Under the pieces are notes generated by a model that was given only the letters and a program-made list of their open reading frames with translations, was not told where the DNA came from and ran no database searches. Positions 8,222-17,184 of a stretch of 64,000 bases of DNA are shown one piece after another. The stretch lies in the NCBI GenBank assembly GCA_903838565.1, contig CAILZB010000007.1, positions 1 to 64,000 of the forward strand, in the 5' to 3' direction. Source of the DNA: an uncultured beta proteobacterium. GTDB lineage: Bacteria > Pseudomonadota > Gammaproteobacteria > Burkholderiales > Burkholderiaceae_C. The translations under genes and the position numbers were made by a program. Within the stretch, counting starts at the first letter, position 1, and each line of letters starts with the position of its first letter.

Positions 8222-10009
8222 ATGTCCTACGTCGTGCTCGCCCGCAAGTACCGCCCCCGCAATTTCGCCGAAATGGTGGGGCAGGAGCACGTGGTGCAGG
8301 CCCTCAGCAACGCGCTGATTTCGCAGCGGCTGCACCACGCCTATCTATTCACCGGCACGCGTGGCGTGGGCAAGACCTCGGTTTCGCGCATTCTGGCCAA
8401 GTCGCTCAACTGCCTGGGCGCGGACGGGCAGGGCGGCATCACGGCCGAGCCCTGCGGCGTGTGCCAGGCCTGCACCGACATCGATGCGGGCCGGTTTGTC
8501 GACTACACCGAACTCGATGCGGCCTCGAACCGGGGTGTGGACGAGGTGCAAAGCCTGCTGGAGCAGGCGGTGTACAAGCCGGTGCAGGGGCGCTTCAAGG
8601 TGTTCATGATCGACGAAGTCCACATGCTCACCAACACGGCGTTTAACGCCATGCTCAAGACCCTGGAAGAGCCGCCCGAATACCTGAAGTTCGTGCTGGC
8701 CACGACCGATCCGCAAAAGGTCCCGGTCACCGTCCTGTCGCGCTGCCTACAGTTCAACCTGCGTCCCATGGCGCCCGAGACCCTACTGGATCATCTGGCG
8801 CTGGTGCTCAAGTCCGAGGGCGTGGCCGCCGACACGCAGGCGCTGCGCCTGCTGGCGCGTGCGGCACGCGGCTCCATGCGCGACGCGCTCTCGCTCACCG
8901 ATCAGGCGATCGCGTTTGGCGCGGGCAAACTCGAAGAAGCCACGGTGCGCCAGATGCTGGGCAGCGTGGACCGCTCCCATGTGTTTCGCCTGATCGCGGC
9001 TTTGGCGCAGGGTGACGGCAGCAGCGTGGTGCAAACCTCGGAGGCGCTGCGCCTGCACGGCTTGAGTGCGGCCTCCACGCTGGAAGAGATGGCCACCGTG
9101 CTGCAGCGCATGGCGGTGCTGCAAGCCGTGCCTTCGGCCGTAGACGAGACCGACCCGCAGGCGCTGGAACTGGCGCAACTCGCGCAGCAGATGCCAGCCG
9201 ATGAAACCCAGCTGCTGTACAGCATCTGTCTGCATGGCCGGGGCGAGCTGGGCCTGGCACCGGACGAGTACGCGGCGCTGACCATGGTGTTGCTGCGCCT
9301 GCTGGCATTCAAACCCGCTGCGACAACGACAAACACAACACTGGCTGAAAAAAAAAGTCTGACGCCAGCCCCTGAGCGGGTCGCGGTGGCGATTTCGCCG
9401 CCAAGCCCGGCGCCAAAACCCGCGTCGCCGCTGCTGATCACGGTGCCCGTGATGCCGGAGCAACCACCCGAGGCCCGCGACATCGTGGCGTCCAAGCCAG
9501 CGCATGAACCCGCAGCCGCGCTGCAGGTGCTGGCGATGCCGGTGCGCGAACAGGGCGAACCCGGTGCCCGCACCCAGGCGCGCGCTGAGGCCAATGGCGG
9601 CGGCTCGGCGCTGAACCTGGTGCCGACCGAGGAGGGGGATTTCTGGCACGCCGCGGTGCAGTCGCTGGTGGCGCAGGAGCTCATCAGCGCGATGGTGCGC
9701 GAGCTCGCGCTGCAGTCCCAGTTGGTGGGGCGCGATACCGACCAGTGGCTGTTGCGCGTGGAGCGCGAGTCGCTGAACCAGCCGTCCAGCCGCGAGCGCC
9801 TGCAAACGGCGCTGGCGGGCCTGGGTTATCCTGTGCGCCTGGCGGTGGAAGTGGGGCGGGTGAGCGACAGCCCCGCCAAGCGCAATGCCGTGGCCGCCGC
9901 TGCGAAGCAGCAGGCCGCCGAGGAGAGCATCCTGGGCGACCCTTTTGTTCAATCCATGATGCGTGACTTTGGCGCGAAAATCGTCCCCGGCAGCATCAAA
10001 TCCATTTAG
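8222..10009 (+). CDS. dnaX: DNA polymerase III subunits tau (and probably gamma), DnaX
   Basis: 595-aa clamp-loader ATPase. Walker A GTRGVGKT lies at residues 45-52, zinc ligands are C64, C78, C81 and C84, and Walker B DEVH is at 131-134. The SRC sensor motif follows in TVLSRCLQF. The C-terminal third is proline/alanine-rich linker and then the tau-specific polymerase/helicase-binding part. The start is ATG 8222 ([12 protein letters not shown], the family N-terminus). Upstream in-frame codons are not conserved. Codons 376-379 contain nine consecutive A residues. A -1 slip there ends the protein after 384 residues, giving a gamma-like product. ybaB and recR follow, the common bacterial dnaX-ybaB-recR operon. 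Confidence 0.97.
   Translation: MSYVVLARKYRPRNFAEMVGQEHVVQALSNALISQRLHHAYLFTGTRGVGKTSVSRILAKSLNCLGADGQGGITAEPCGVCQACTDIDAGRFVDYTELDAASNRGVDEVQSLLEQAVYKPVQGRFKVFMIDEVHMLTNTAFNAMLKTLEEPPEYLKFVLATTDPQKVPVTVLSRCLQFNLRPMAPETLLDHLALVLKSEGVAADTQALRLLARAARGSMRDALSLTDQAIAFGAGKLEEATVRQMLGSVDRSHVFRLIAALAQGDGSSVVQTSEALRLHGLSAASTLEEMATVLQRMAVLQAVPSAVDETDPQALELAQLAQQMPADETQLLYSICLHGRGELGLAPDEYAALTMVLLRLLAFKPAATTTNTTLAEKKSLTPAPERVAVAISPPSPAPKPASPLLITVPVMPEQPPEARDIVASKPAHEPAAALQVLAMPVREQGEPGARTQARAEANGGGSALNLVPTEEGDFWHAAVQSLVAQELISAMVRELALQSQLVGRDTDQWLLRVERESLNQPSSRERLQTALAGLGYPVRLAVEVGRVSDSPAKRNAVAAAAKQQAAEESILGDPFVQSMMRDFGAKIVPGSIKSI
9347..9375 (+). other. A9 slippage site in dnaX producing a truncated gamma-type product
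   Basis: The in-frame codons GAA AAA AAA AGT (9347-9358) contain a run of nine A at 9348-9356. In the -1 frame the next codons read AAG TCT GAC GCC AGC CCC and then TGA at 9373-9375. In the +1 frame a TGA is met even sooner (GTC TGA). Either ribosomal -1 shifting or polymerase slippage would therefore end DnaX just after the ATPase and oligomerisation domains. An 8-bp hairpin at 9385-9402 lies 28 bases downstream, further away than usual for a ribosomal frameshift stimulator. Confidence 0.6.
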
Positions 10010-10028
10010 CAACTTTCAAGGAAGAACC

Positions 10029-10361
10029 ATGTTCAACAAGGGACAACTCGCCGGCCTGATGAAGCAGGCCCAGGCGATGCAGGAAAACATGAAGAAGGCC
10101 CAGGACGACCTGGGCAACGTCGAAGTCACCGGCGAGTCCGGTGCCGGACTGGTGAAGGTGCTGATGACCTGCAAGCACGACGTCAAACGCGTCACCATCG
10201 ACCCCAGCCTGCTGGCCGAGGACAAGGACATGCTCGAAGACCTGGTGGCGGCCGCCTTCAACGCGGCGGTGCGCAAGGCCGAAGAGACGTCGGCCGAGAA
10301 GATGGCCAAGATCACCGCCGGCATGCCGTCTCTCCCCGGCGGCATGAAGTTTCCTTTCTAA
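10029..10361 (+). CDS. ybaB: YbaB/EbfC family nucleoid-associated protein
   Basis: 110-aa DNA-binding nucleoid protein. The N-terminal helix ([19 protein letters not shown]) and the signature [20 protein letters not shown] are typical. The family forms a dimer shaped like tweezers and binds DNA with little sequence preference. The start is ATG 10029, preceded by AAGGAAGAACC. It lies 19 bases after dnaX and 6 bases before recR, the conserved order. Confidence 0.95.
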   Translation: MFNKGQLAGLMKQAQAMQENMKKAQDDLGNVEVTGESGAGLVKVLMTCKHDVKRVTIDPSLLAEDKDMLEDLVAAAFNAAVRKAEETSAEKMAKITAGMPSLPGGMKFPF

Positions 10362-10367
10362 GGCAGC

Positions 10368-10958
10368 GTGTCCGACTCCAACGCTCTTGACGCGCTGATC
10401 CAGGCGTTGCGGCGCCTACCGGGGGTGGGCGTGAAGTCGGCTTCGCGCATGGCGTTTCATCTGCTGCAGCATGACCGCGAAGGGGCGCAGCGGCTGGCGC
10501 GCTCACTGCAGCACGCGACCGAACAGATCGGCCATTGCCAGCGATGCCACACCTTCACCGAAGGCGAGGTCTGCAGCACCTGCCTCAATTCCAAGCGCGA
10601 TCTGAGCAAGCTGTGCGTGGTGGAGACGCCCGCGGACCAGTCGGCGCTGGAGCGCACCGGCGCCTACAAGGGCCTGTACTTTGTGCTGATGGGAAAGCTC
10701 AGCCCGCTCGACGGCATCGGACCGCACGACATCGGTCTGAAAAAATTGTTTGACCGCGCCTGCGACCCCCTGGTGCGCGAGGTGATTCTGGCCACCAATT
10801 TCACCGCCGAAGGCGAGGCCACGGCGCACGTCATCAGCGAAGCGCTCAAGGCGCGCGGCGTGATGGTGACGCGCCTGGCGCGCGGTGTTCCCGCCGGCAG
10901 CGAACTCGAATATGTGGACCTGGGAACGATCGCCCACGCGCTGGTGGACAGACGATAA
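10368..10958 (+). CDS. recR: recombination protein RecR
   Basis: 196-aa RecF-pathway protein that loads RecA together with RecO and RecF. It has a helix-hairpin-helix ([20 protein letters not shown]), a C4 zinc finger with cysteines in CQRC and CSTC, a Toprim domain ([25 protein letters not shown] quoted in part: CVVETPADQ) and the C-terminal Walker-B-like region [16 protein letters not shown]. The start is GTG at 10368 (sequence GTGTCCGAC), needed to keep the conserved [14 protein letters not shown]-terminus. It is transcribed with dnaX and ybaB. Confidence 0.96.
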   Translation: MSDSNALDALIQALRRLPGVGVKSASRMAFHLLQHDREGAQRLARSLQHATEQIGHCQRCHTFTEGEVCSTCLNSKRDLSKLCVVETPADQSALERTGAYKGLYFVLMGKLSPLDGIGPHDIGLKKLFDRACDPLVREVILATNFTAEGEATAHVISEALKARGVMVTRLARGVPAGSELEYVDLGTIAHALVDRR

Positions 10959-11034
10959 TTTTTCGACCTGCGCGTGCGCTTCGTGCGCGTTCATGGCCGA
11001 TAATTTTCGGCACATTTTTCTTCCGGAGTCCCCC

Positions 11035-11448
11035 ATGCCCGTTGCCCATTTCACGCTGGCCTATTGGTGCGTCTTGATCGCGGCGTTGTTGCCCATCGTC
11101 TGCGCCGGGATTGCCAAGTCGGGCGGCGCAGGAAAACCCCGCAGTCAGGGTGGTTTTGACAACGACGACCCCAGGGCCTGGCTGGCGCGCCTCACCGACT
11201 GGCATGCCCGCGCCAACGCGGCCCAGGCCAACAGCTTCGAGGCGCTGCCTTTCTTCATCGGCGCCGTCGTGATCGCGCACCAGCTCGGAGCGCAGCAGGC
11301 GCGCCTGGACATCCTGGCCTTTGTCTACATCGTGCTGCGCCTGTTGTTCATCATGTTCTATATCGGCGGCCTGTCCACTTTGCGCACCCTCGCCTGGAGC
11401 GCTGCACTGTTGGTGAATATCGCCATTCTCTTCAGTGGGTACCACTGA
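11035..11448 (+). CDS. MAPEG family inner-membrane protein
   Basis: 137-aa protein with four hydrophobic helices and the MAPEG (membrane-associated proteins in eicosanoid and glutathione metabolism) pattern. The conserved core is WLARLTDWHARANAAQANSFE followed by LPFFIGAVVIAH (quoted separately), which includes the RA.A.QNSFE-like signature. Bacterial members are small integral-membrane proteins of unknown role, some glutathione-transferase-like. The start is ATG 11035 with GGAG six bases upstream. It follows recR by 76 bases and could share its transcript. Confidence 0.85.
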   Translation: MPVAHFTLAYWCVLIAALLPIVCAGIAKSGGAGKPRSQGGFDNDDPRAWLARLTDWHARANAAQANSFEALPFFIGAVVIAHQLGAQQARLDILAFVYIVLRLLFIMFYIGGLSTLRTLAWSAALLVNIAILFSGYH

Positions 11449-11575
11449 AATTCATGCCAGGTTGCGCACTGTTTTCATTTTTCAGATTAGGTGAAAACCC
11501 GCTCGGGATGATCCCGATGCGCAATTGCCCCTGCCTGGCTAATCTCAAAGCCAGTCAAAGCCAGAAAGTCTCCCC

Positions 11576-12622
11576 ATGGAATCCACCCTCATGAATCGTC
11601 GCGGCTTTGCCGCCGCCGCTGCTGCTGGCGCGGCCCTGCTGGCTGTGCCCTACCTGCACGCCCAAGGAAAGCTGGAGAAAAGCAAAGTCGCGATCGCCGT
11701 CGGCGGCAAAGCCTCCTTTTACTACCTGCCGCTGACCATCGCCGAGCAACTTGGCTACTTCAAGGCCGAAGGCCTGGAGGTCGAGATCAGCGACTTTGCG
11801 GGCGGCGCCAGGGCCTTGCAGGCGGTGGTCGGCGGCTCGGCCGACGTGGTCAGCGGCGCCTACGAGCACACCATCAATTTGCAGAGCAAGAGCCAGTTCT
11901 TCCGCGCCTTCGTAATGCAGGGTCGGGCTCCGCAGATCGCCCTGGGCGTGTCGACCAAGGCCATGCCGCAGTACAAGTCGGTGGCGGACCTGAAGGGCAA
12001 GAGAATCGGCGTGTCGGCGCCCGGTTCTTCCACCAACATGGTTGCCAATCTGGTGCTGTCGCGTGCCGGTCTGAAGGCCAGCGACGTGAGCTTCATCGGC
12101 GTGGGCACGGCCGCCGGCGCGCTGGCGGCGCTGCGCTCGGGTCAGATCGACGCGATGTGCAACATCGACCCGGTCATGACCATGCTCGAGCAAAAGGGCG
12201 ACGTGAAGATCATCTCCGACACGCGCACGCTCAAGGGCACGGTGGAGGTGTTCGGCGGCGCCATGCCTTCGGGTTGCCTTTATGCGTCGGCGGAGTTTGT
12301 GCAGAAGAACCCCAATACCTGCCAGGCGCTGACCAATGCCATCGTGCACGGACTCAAGTGGCTCCAGTCGGCCGGCCCCAGCGACATCATCAAGACCGTT
12401 CCTGAAGCATATCTGCTGGGCGACCGCGGCCTGTATCTGGCATCGTTCAACAAGGTGCGCGAGGCTTTTTCGCTCGACGGCGTCGTGCCCGAAGACGGTG
12501 TCAGGATCGCGCTCAAGGCGCTGGCCAGCTTTGACGCCACGGTCAAGCCGGAGAAGATCGATCTGGCCAAAACCTTCACCAACGAGTTCTCGAAACGCGC
12601 CAAGGAAAGGTTCAAGGCCTGA
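11576..12622 (+). CDS. ABC transporter substrate-binding protein (NMT1/SsuA type)
   Basis: 348-aa periplasmic binding protein of the NMT1/THI5-like and SsuA/TauA superfamily. The signal peptide is Tat-like (NRRGFAAAAAAGAALLAVPY, cleavage near HAQG). Family landmarks are YYLPLTIAEQLGYFKAEGLEVEI (in part), the LQAVVGGSADVVSGAYEHT region, DLKGKRIGVSAPGSSTNMVA and ALRSGQIDAM. The ATG at 11591 could also be the start. Together with the next two genes it makes a complete importer. Candidate ligands for the family include alkanesulfonates, taurine, nitrate and pyrimidine precursors. No catabolic gene is adjacent to identify it. Confidence 0.9.
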   Translation: MESTLMNRRGFAAAAAAGAALLAVPYLHAQGKLEKSKVAIAVGGKASFYYLPLTIAEQLGYFKAEGLEVEISDFAGGARALQAVVGGSADVVSGAYEHTINLQSKSQFFRAFVMQGRAPQIALGVSTKAMPQYKSVADLKGKRIGVSAPGSSTNMVANLVLSRAGLKASDVSFIGVGTAAGALAALRSGQIDAMCNIDPVMTMLEQKGDVKIISDTRTLKGTVEVFGGAMPSGCLYASAEFVQKNPNTCQALTNAIVHGLKWLQSAGPSDIIKTVPEAYLLGDRGLYLASFNKVREAFSLDGVVPEDGVRIALKALASFDATVKPEKIDLAKTFTNEFSKRAKERFKA

Positions 12623-12641
12623 GCCCTGAATTGACCGTTTG

Positions 12642-13457
12642 ATGTCTGAATTTGCGCTCGAATTTCTCGGCATTTCCTGCACCTTCAAGGCGCGCGACAA
12701 CGCAGCCCAGCGCTACACCGCCGTGGCCGACACCACGCTACGCATTCGCGCCGGCGAGTTTGTCTCGGTCGTCGGCCCCACCGGCTGCGGCAAATCCACG
12801 CTGCTCAACATCGGCGCCGGCCTGATGGAACCTTCGGCGGGCGCGGTCAAGGTCTTTGGCCAGCCGTTGCAGGGCATCAACACGCGCGCCGGCTACATGT
12901 TTCAGACCGAAGCGCTGATGCCCTGGCGCAGTGCGCTGGACAACGTCATGGCCGGTCTGCAATACCGAGGCGTGGCTGACGGCGCGGCGCGGCAGCAGGC
13001 GCAGTCCTGGCTGGAACGCGTGGGACTGGGCGGTTTTGGCGACCGCTACCCGCACCAGCTGTCGGGCGGCATGCGCAAGCGCGCCGCACTGGCGCAGGTG
13101 CTGGTGCTGGACCCGGACATCATCCTGATGGACGAGCCCTTCAGTGCGCTGGACATCCAGACGCGACAGCTGATGGAAAACGAGGTGCTGGACCTGTGGG
13201 CCGCCAAGAAGAAGGCCGTGCTTTTCATCACCCACGATCTGGACGAGGCCATCGCCATGAGCGACCGCGTGGTCGTGCTGTCGGCGGGGCCGGGCACGCA
13301 CCCGATGGGCGAGTTCGAGATCGACCTGCCGCGTCCGCGCAACGTGGCCGAGGTGCGCACCGAGCCGCGCTTCGTGGAACTGCACCGCCAGATCTGGGAC
13401 GTGCTGCGCGACGAAGTGCTCAAGGGCTACGCCCAGCAACTCAAGAAGGTGGCTTGA
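12642..13457 (+). CDS. ABC transporter ATP-binding protein (SsuB/TauB type)
   Basis: 271-aa nucleotide-binding subunit. Walker A GPTGCGKST, Q-loop in YMFQTEALMPWRSALDNV, signature LSGGMRKR and Walker B IILMDEPFSALD are all intact, with the switch histidine in FITHDLDEA. The LMPWRSALDNV segment is characteristic of nitrate/sulfonate/taurine importers. The start is ATG 12642; a TTG lies immediately upstream at 12639. It follows the binding-protein gene by 19 bases. Confidence 0.93.
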   Translation: MSEFALEFLGISCTFKARDNAAQRYTAVADTTLRIRAGEFVSVVGPTGCGKSTLLNIGAGLMEPSAGAVKVFGQPLQGINTRAGYMFQTEALMPWRSALDNVMAGLQYRGVADGAARQQAQSWLERVGLGGFGDRYPHQLSGGMRKRAALAQVLVLDPDIILMDEPFSALDIQTRQLMENEVLDLWAAKKKAVLFITHDLDEAIAMSDRVVVLSAGPGTHPMGEFEIDLPRPRNVAEVRTEPRFVELHRQIWDVLRDEVLKGYAQQLKKVA

Positions 13458-13459
13458 GC

Positions 13460-14299
13460 GTGTGGACCTGGCTCAAACCCAACGAGAGGAACTTGCGCGT
13501 CTGGCAGCTCGCCCTGCTTGTGGCGATGCTGGGACTTTGGCACCTGGCCTCGCGCGACGTGCAACTGGCCTTCTTTGTCGGTGAGCCAGTGGCGGTGCTG
13601 GGCCGCGTCTGGTCCTGGTTCATGCCGTTCTCGCTGCCGCCAAGCGCGCTGTTCGAGGAAGGCTTGGCCGGCAACGCCGACATCTACTTGCACCTGGGGA
13701 CGACGCTGCTGGAAACCGTGCTGGCCTTCGTCATCGGCACCGGTCTGGGGCTGTTCGGCGGCCTGTGGCTGGCCCTTGCGCCCACGGTCAGCGCCATCCT
13801 GGACCCCTACATCAAGGCCGCCAATTCGATGCCACGCGTGATCCTGGCGCCGATCTTTGCATTGTGGTTTGGGCTGGGCATCTGGAGCAAGGTGGCGCTG
13901 GCCGTGACGCTGGTGTTCTTCGTGGTGTTCTTCAACGTCTACCAGGGCGTAAAGGAGGTCAGCCCGGTGGTGCTGGCGAACGCGCGCATGCTGGGCGCAA
14001 ACCAGCGCCAGTTGCTGCGCACGGTCTACCTGCCCAGCGCCACCAGCTGGGTCTTCTCCAGCCTGCACACTTCTGTCGGACTGGCCTTTGTCGGCGCGGT
14101 CGTGGGCGAGTACCTGGGCTCGGCGCGTGGCGTGGGCTACCTGATCCTGCAGGCCGAAGGCACTTTCGACGTGAACACCGTGTTCGCCGGCATCGTCGTG
14201 CTCACGGCCTTTGCGCTGGTGCTCGACGGCATCGTGGGCCGGATGGAAAAGCGCCTGATGAAGTGGCAGCCGCGCTCGGGCGAGACCGAAAAACTGTAG
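13460..14299 (+). CDS. ABC transporter permease (SsuC/TauC type)
   Basis: 279-aa inner-membrane permease with about six helices. The EAA coupling loop is readable in VVLANARMLGANQRQLLRTV, just before YLPSATSWVFSSL. The frame opens with TTG at 13454, overlapping the ATPase stop, or GTG at 13460. I chose the GTG because AAGGTGG sits at a suitable distance. It is the third gene of the importer operon and its stop converges on the uspA-like gene 15 bases away. Confidence 0.91.
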   Translation: MWTWLKPNERNLRVWQLALLVAMLGLWHLASRDVQLAFFVGEPVAVLGRVWSWFMPFSLPPSALFEEGLAGNADIYLHLGTTLLETVLAFVIGTGLGLFGGLWLALAPTVSAILDPYIKAANSMPRVILAPIFALWFGLGIWSKVALAVTLVFFVVFFNVYQGVKEVSPVVLANARMLGANQRQLLRTVYLPSATSWVFSSLHTSVGLAFVGAVVGEYLGSARGVGYLILQAEGTFDVNTVFAGIVVLTAFALVLDGIVGRMEKRLMKWQPRSGETEKL

Positions 14300-14314
14300 G
14301 CTTCGGTGTTGGCG

Positions 14315-14764
14315 CTACGCCAGCTCTTCCAGCTCGGCGTGCTTCACCACCGTCACCGGCACCGGGCATTCCTGCACCATCTTTTGCGACACCGAGCCCA
14401 TCAGGGCGCCGCGGATATTGCCGTGGCCCTTGGCGCCGAGGATGACCGCGTCACAGGCTTCACGCTCGGCAATGTCGAGCAGCATGTTGGTCGGATCACC
14501 GGACTCGACCACGCACACGAAGTCGACACCGGCGGCGCTCACCAACTCTTGCGCAGCGGCCAACTGATGGCTGCCCGCCTCCTGGCTGACTTCCTGCAGC
14601 ACCAACGGGTCATGCGCCACCACCACTTCGTACAGCGTGGCGGACTCCTGCACGTTGGCCAGCACCAGGCTGGCGCGCAGTCCCTCCTGCAGCAGCGACA
14701 GTGCGTAGCGCACCGCGTCCAGCGAGAGTTCCGAGCCGTCGACTGCGATCAGGATCTTGAGCAT
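14315..14764 (-). CDS. universal stress protein UspA family
   Basis: 149-aa single-domain Usp. The N-terminus MLKILIAVDGSELSLDAV gives the first strand and the conserved Asp, and the ATP-binding signature G-x2-G-x9-GS is present in GAKGHGNIRGALMGSVS followed by VPVTVV. It is therefore probably an ATP-binding Usp. The start is ATG 14764 with AAGGAAACCCC upstream. Such genes are typically induced by starvation, oxygen limitation or other stress. I see no clear regulatory box in the 18 bases separating it from mltD. Confidence 0.93.
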   Translation of the reverse strand: MLKILIAVDGSELSLDAVRYALSLLQEGLRASLVLANVQESATLYEVVVAHDPLVLQEVSQEAGSHQLAAAQELVSAAGVDFVCVVESGDPTNMLLDIAEREACDAVILGAKGHGNIRGALMGSVSQKMVQECPVPVTVVKHAELEELA

Positions 14765-14782
14765 GGGGTTTCCTTGTTAAAA

Positions 14783-16333
14783 CTACGGGCTGGTCTTGGT
14801 GCGCTTGGCCGCCGGACTCTTCTTCTTTTTCGCAGCGCCTTTAGGTGCTTGCGACTTGGATGATTTTGTCACTGTCCTGGCTTTGGCCGCTGTGAACAGT
14901 ACCACCTGCTGACCCGGCTTGAAGGCGCTCGTGGCGCTGACGTTGTTCCAATCGGCCACGTCGGCGGCGCTGGCCTTGTAGCGTTTGGCGATGCTGGCGA
15001 CGGTTTCGTTCTTCCCCGCTTTGACGGTGCTGCGCCGCGCCGTTGCTTCACGCGAGAGTGAAAGCTGGCCGGTTTCGGCCACGTGCACGGTGACATCGGC
15101 CTGCACGCTGGCTGCGCGCGGCACGAGCAGTGTCGAGCCGGCCTTGATCGTGACGCGCTGCGGGATGTTGTTCACGGCGCGCAGCTCCGCTTCCGGCATG
15201 CCGATGCGCAGCGCCGCCTGGCGCGGCTGCATGGCCATGGGAACGATCCAGACCGTCCACGAAGCCAGCCGACCTCCGGCGTAGCCCTGCAGGTTGCGCT
15301 CGAACACGGCGGCGTTGTCCCAGGGCAGAAGGATCTGGGGCGTTCCCGCCGCCAGGATCACCGGGCGGCTGGCCGAAGGGTTCAGCGCCTTGAAGTCCTC
15401 CAGCGAAACCTCGGCCAGCTTGGCCGCCAGCGCGACGTCGATGTCGCGCGTGATTTCCACGGTCTGGAAGTAGGGGTGGTTGCCGATGTCGGGCAACTTG
15501 GCGTTGAAGGCTTGGGGCCGGGCCACGATGTTCTTCACGGCCTGCAGCTTGGGAACGTAAAAGCGCGTCTCCATCGGCATCAGCAGATCGGTGTAGGCCG
15601 TGCCCAGGCCATTGCGCTGGTTCTTGGCGATGGCGCGGCCCACGCTGCCTTCGCCCCAGTTGTAGGCGGCCAGCGCCAGGTGCCAGTCGCCGAACATGCC
15701 ATAGAGCTTTTGCAGGTAGTCCAGCGCGGCGCGGGTGGATGCCAGCACGTCGCGCCGGTCGTCGCGAAAGGCGTTCTGCTTGAGGTCGAAATTCTTTCCA
15801 GTGCTGGGCATGAACTGCCACATGCCCGCGGCCTTGGCGCTGGAGACCGCTTGCGGGTTGAACGCGCTCTCGATGAAGGGCAGAAGCGCCAGTTCGGTCG
15901 GCATGTTGCGCCGCTCCAGTTCTTCGACGATGTGGAACAGGTATTTGTTCGAGCGTTCGGTCATGCGAAACATGTAGTCGGGCCGCGTCGCGTACCACTG
16001 CTCGCGGTCCAGCACCAAAGGACCTTCCAGGTCCGGCATGGCAAAGCCGCGCCGGATGCGCTCCCACAGATCGGTGGGGGCCGTGAGGCCGGCCACAGCC
16101 CGGGAGGCGGCCTCGGCAGCGGTGATCGGTTGCAGCGGACCGTCGGGAATGATGGGCTGGTGTCTGCTGCTGAAGCCCCCTGGCGCGGCTGGCGTGCTGG
16201 CGGCGGCCGGGTCGGCAGCTGCAGCAGAGGTCGTGGTGGTGGAAAGCGTTGCGGTGCTGGCACAACCCGACAACCACAGGCAGGCTGTCAGGCCAAAAAT
16301 CGATGCAAGTATTTTCAAAACTGGTTTTTCCAT
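14783..16333 (-). CDS. mltD: membrane-bound lytic murein transglycosylase D
   Basis: 516-aa lipoprotein that cleaves peptidoglycan glycan strands. The lipobox LSGC puts the lipidated cysteine at residue 24. The SLT domain carries the catalytic glutamate E155 in LLPFIESAFNP, followed by AAGMWQFMPSTGK and the AYNWGEGSVGRAI region. The C-terminal half has one clear LysM domain (AGKNETVASIAKRYKASAAD onward) and a weaker one before it (IGMPEAELRAVNNIP), then a lysine-rich tail. The start overlaps the 3' end of gloB by 19 bases. Confidence 0.94.
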   Translation of the reverse strand: MEKPVLKILASIFGLTACLWLSGCASTATLSTTTTSAAAADPAAASTPAAPGGFSSRHQPIIPDGPLQPITAAEAASRAVAGLTAPTDLWERIRRGFAMPDLEGPLVLDREQWYATRPDYMFRMTERSNKYLFHIVEELERRNMPTELALLPFIESAFNPQAVSSAKAAGMWQFMPSTGKNFDLKQNAFRDDRRDVLASTRAALDYLQKLYGMFGDWHLALAAYNWGEGSVGRAIAKNQRNGLGTAYTDLLMPMETRFYVPKLQAVKNIVARPQAFNAKLPDIGNHPYFQTVEITRDIDVALAAKLAEVSLEDFKALNPSASRPVILAAGTPQILLPWDNAAVFERNLQGYAGGRLASWTVWIVPMAMQPRQAALRIGMPEAELRAVNNIPQRVTIKAGSTLLVPRAASVQADVTVHVAETGQLSLSREATARRSTVKAGKNETVASIAKRYKASAADVADWNNVSATSAFKPGQQVVLFTAAKARTVTKSSKSQAPKGAAKKKKSPAAKRTKTSP

Positions 16334-17085
16334 TGGCGCAGCGCCGCCAGGTGGCCCACCGGGTCATGCGCCGAAGGATCGAAGCGCTGGGCGGCGGCGA
16401 TCACCTCGGCTTGGCGGGTACGCAAGAAAGGGTTGATCTGCAGCTCCAGGCTCATGCGCGAGGGCAGCGTGGGTACGCCTGCGGCGCGCTTGCTTTCGCA
16501 CAGAGCGCTGTAGCGCTGCAGATCGGCGTTGTCGGGTTCCACGGCACGTGCGAACTTCAGGTTGGAGAGCGTGTATTCATGGGCGCAGCATACCTGGGTG
16601 CTTGCGGGCAGGGCGGCGAGGGCGTCGAGCGAGGCCAGCATCTGCGCCGGCGTCCCTTCAAACAATCGACCGCAACCGCCGGAAAACAGCGTGTCGCCGC
16701 AAAACAGGATCGGCTCCATGTCGGCGGGCGTGCGGCAAAAGTAGGCGATATGGCCGGCCGTGTGTCCCGGCACATCGATCACTTCAAAGTCCAGGCCCAG
16801 CGCGCTCAGCGTGTCGCCCCCATGCAGCCGTGTCAGCGGCTCGGGCATGGGCTCATGCGCGGGTCCGTAAACACGCGCGCCGGTCTGCTCGCGCAGCGCC
16901 TGAACGCCACCCACATGGTCGGCGTGGTGGTGCGTGATCAGGATCGCATCCAGCTGGAGCTGCTCGCGCTGCAGGGCGTCGAGCACCGGCTGAGCCTGGC
17001 CCGGATCCACCACCACAGCGCGCCCCTTGTCGTGCAGCAGCCAGAGGTAGTTGTCGGAGAAGGCCGGGAGTGCAAGGAGCTTCAT
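16315..17085 (-). CDS. gloB: hydroxyacylglutathione hydrolase (glyoxalase II)
   Basis: 256-aa metallo-beta-lactamase-fold hydrolase that releases D-lactate and glutathione from S-D-lactoylglutathione, completing methylglyoxal detoxification. The binuclear metal motif is at residues 51-57 (THHHADH, ligands H52, H54, D56 and H57). Further ligands lie in VPGHTAGHIAY and FCGDTLFSGGCGRLFEGT. The C-terminal glutathione-binding part (RTRQAEVIAAAQ) is present. The start is ATG 17085. The gene is divergent from the hydrolase at 17185 and overlaps mltD. Confidence 0.95.
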   Translation of the reverse strand: MKLLALPAFSDNYLWLLHDKGRAVVVDPGQAQPVLDALQREQLQLDAILITHHHADHVGGVQALREQTGARVYGPAHEPMPEPLTRLHGGDTLSALGLDFEVIDVPGHTAGHIAYFCRTPADMEPILFCGDTLFSGGCGRLFEGTPAQMLASLDALAALPASTQVCCAHEYTLSNLKFARAVEPDNADLQRYSALCESKRAAGVPTLPSRMSLELQINPFLRTRQAEVIAAAQRFDPSAHDPVGHLAALRQWKNQF

Positions 17086-17184
17086 GTGTGCTCAAATTAT
17101 AGCTTTTGGGGGTGTTTCAGGCGCCGCGCGTGGGGCATCGGGCGCCATGCTGGCTACACGCCCACAACGGAACAGGAGCCGCCC

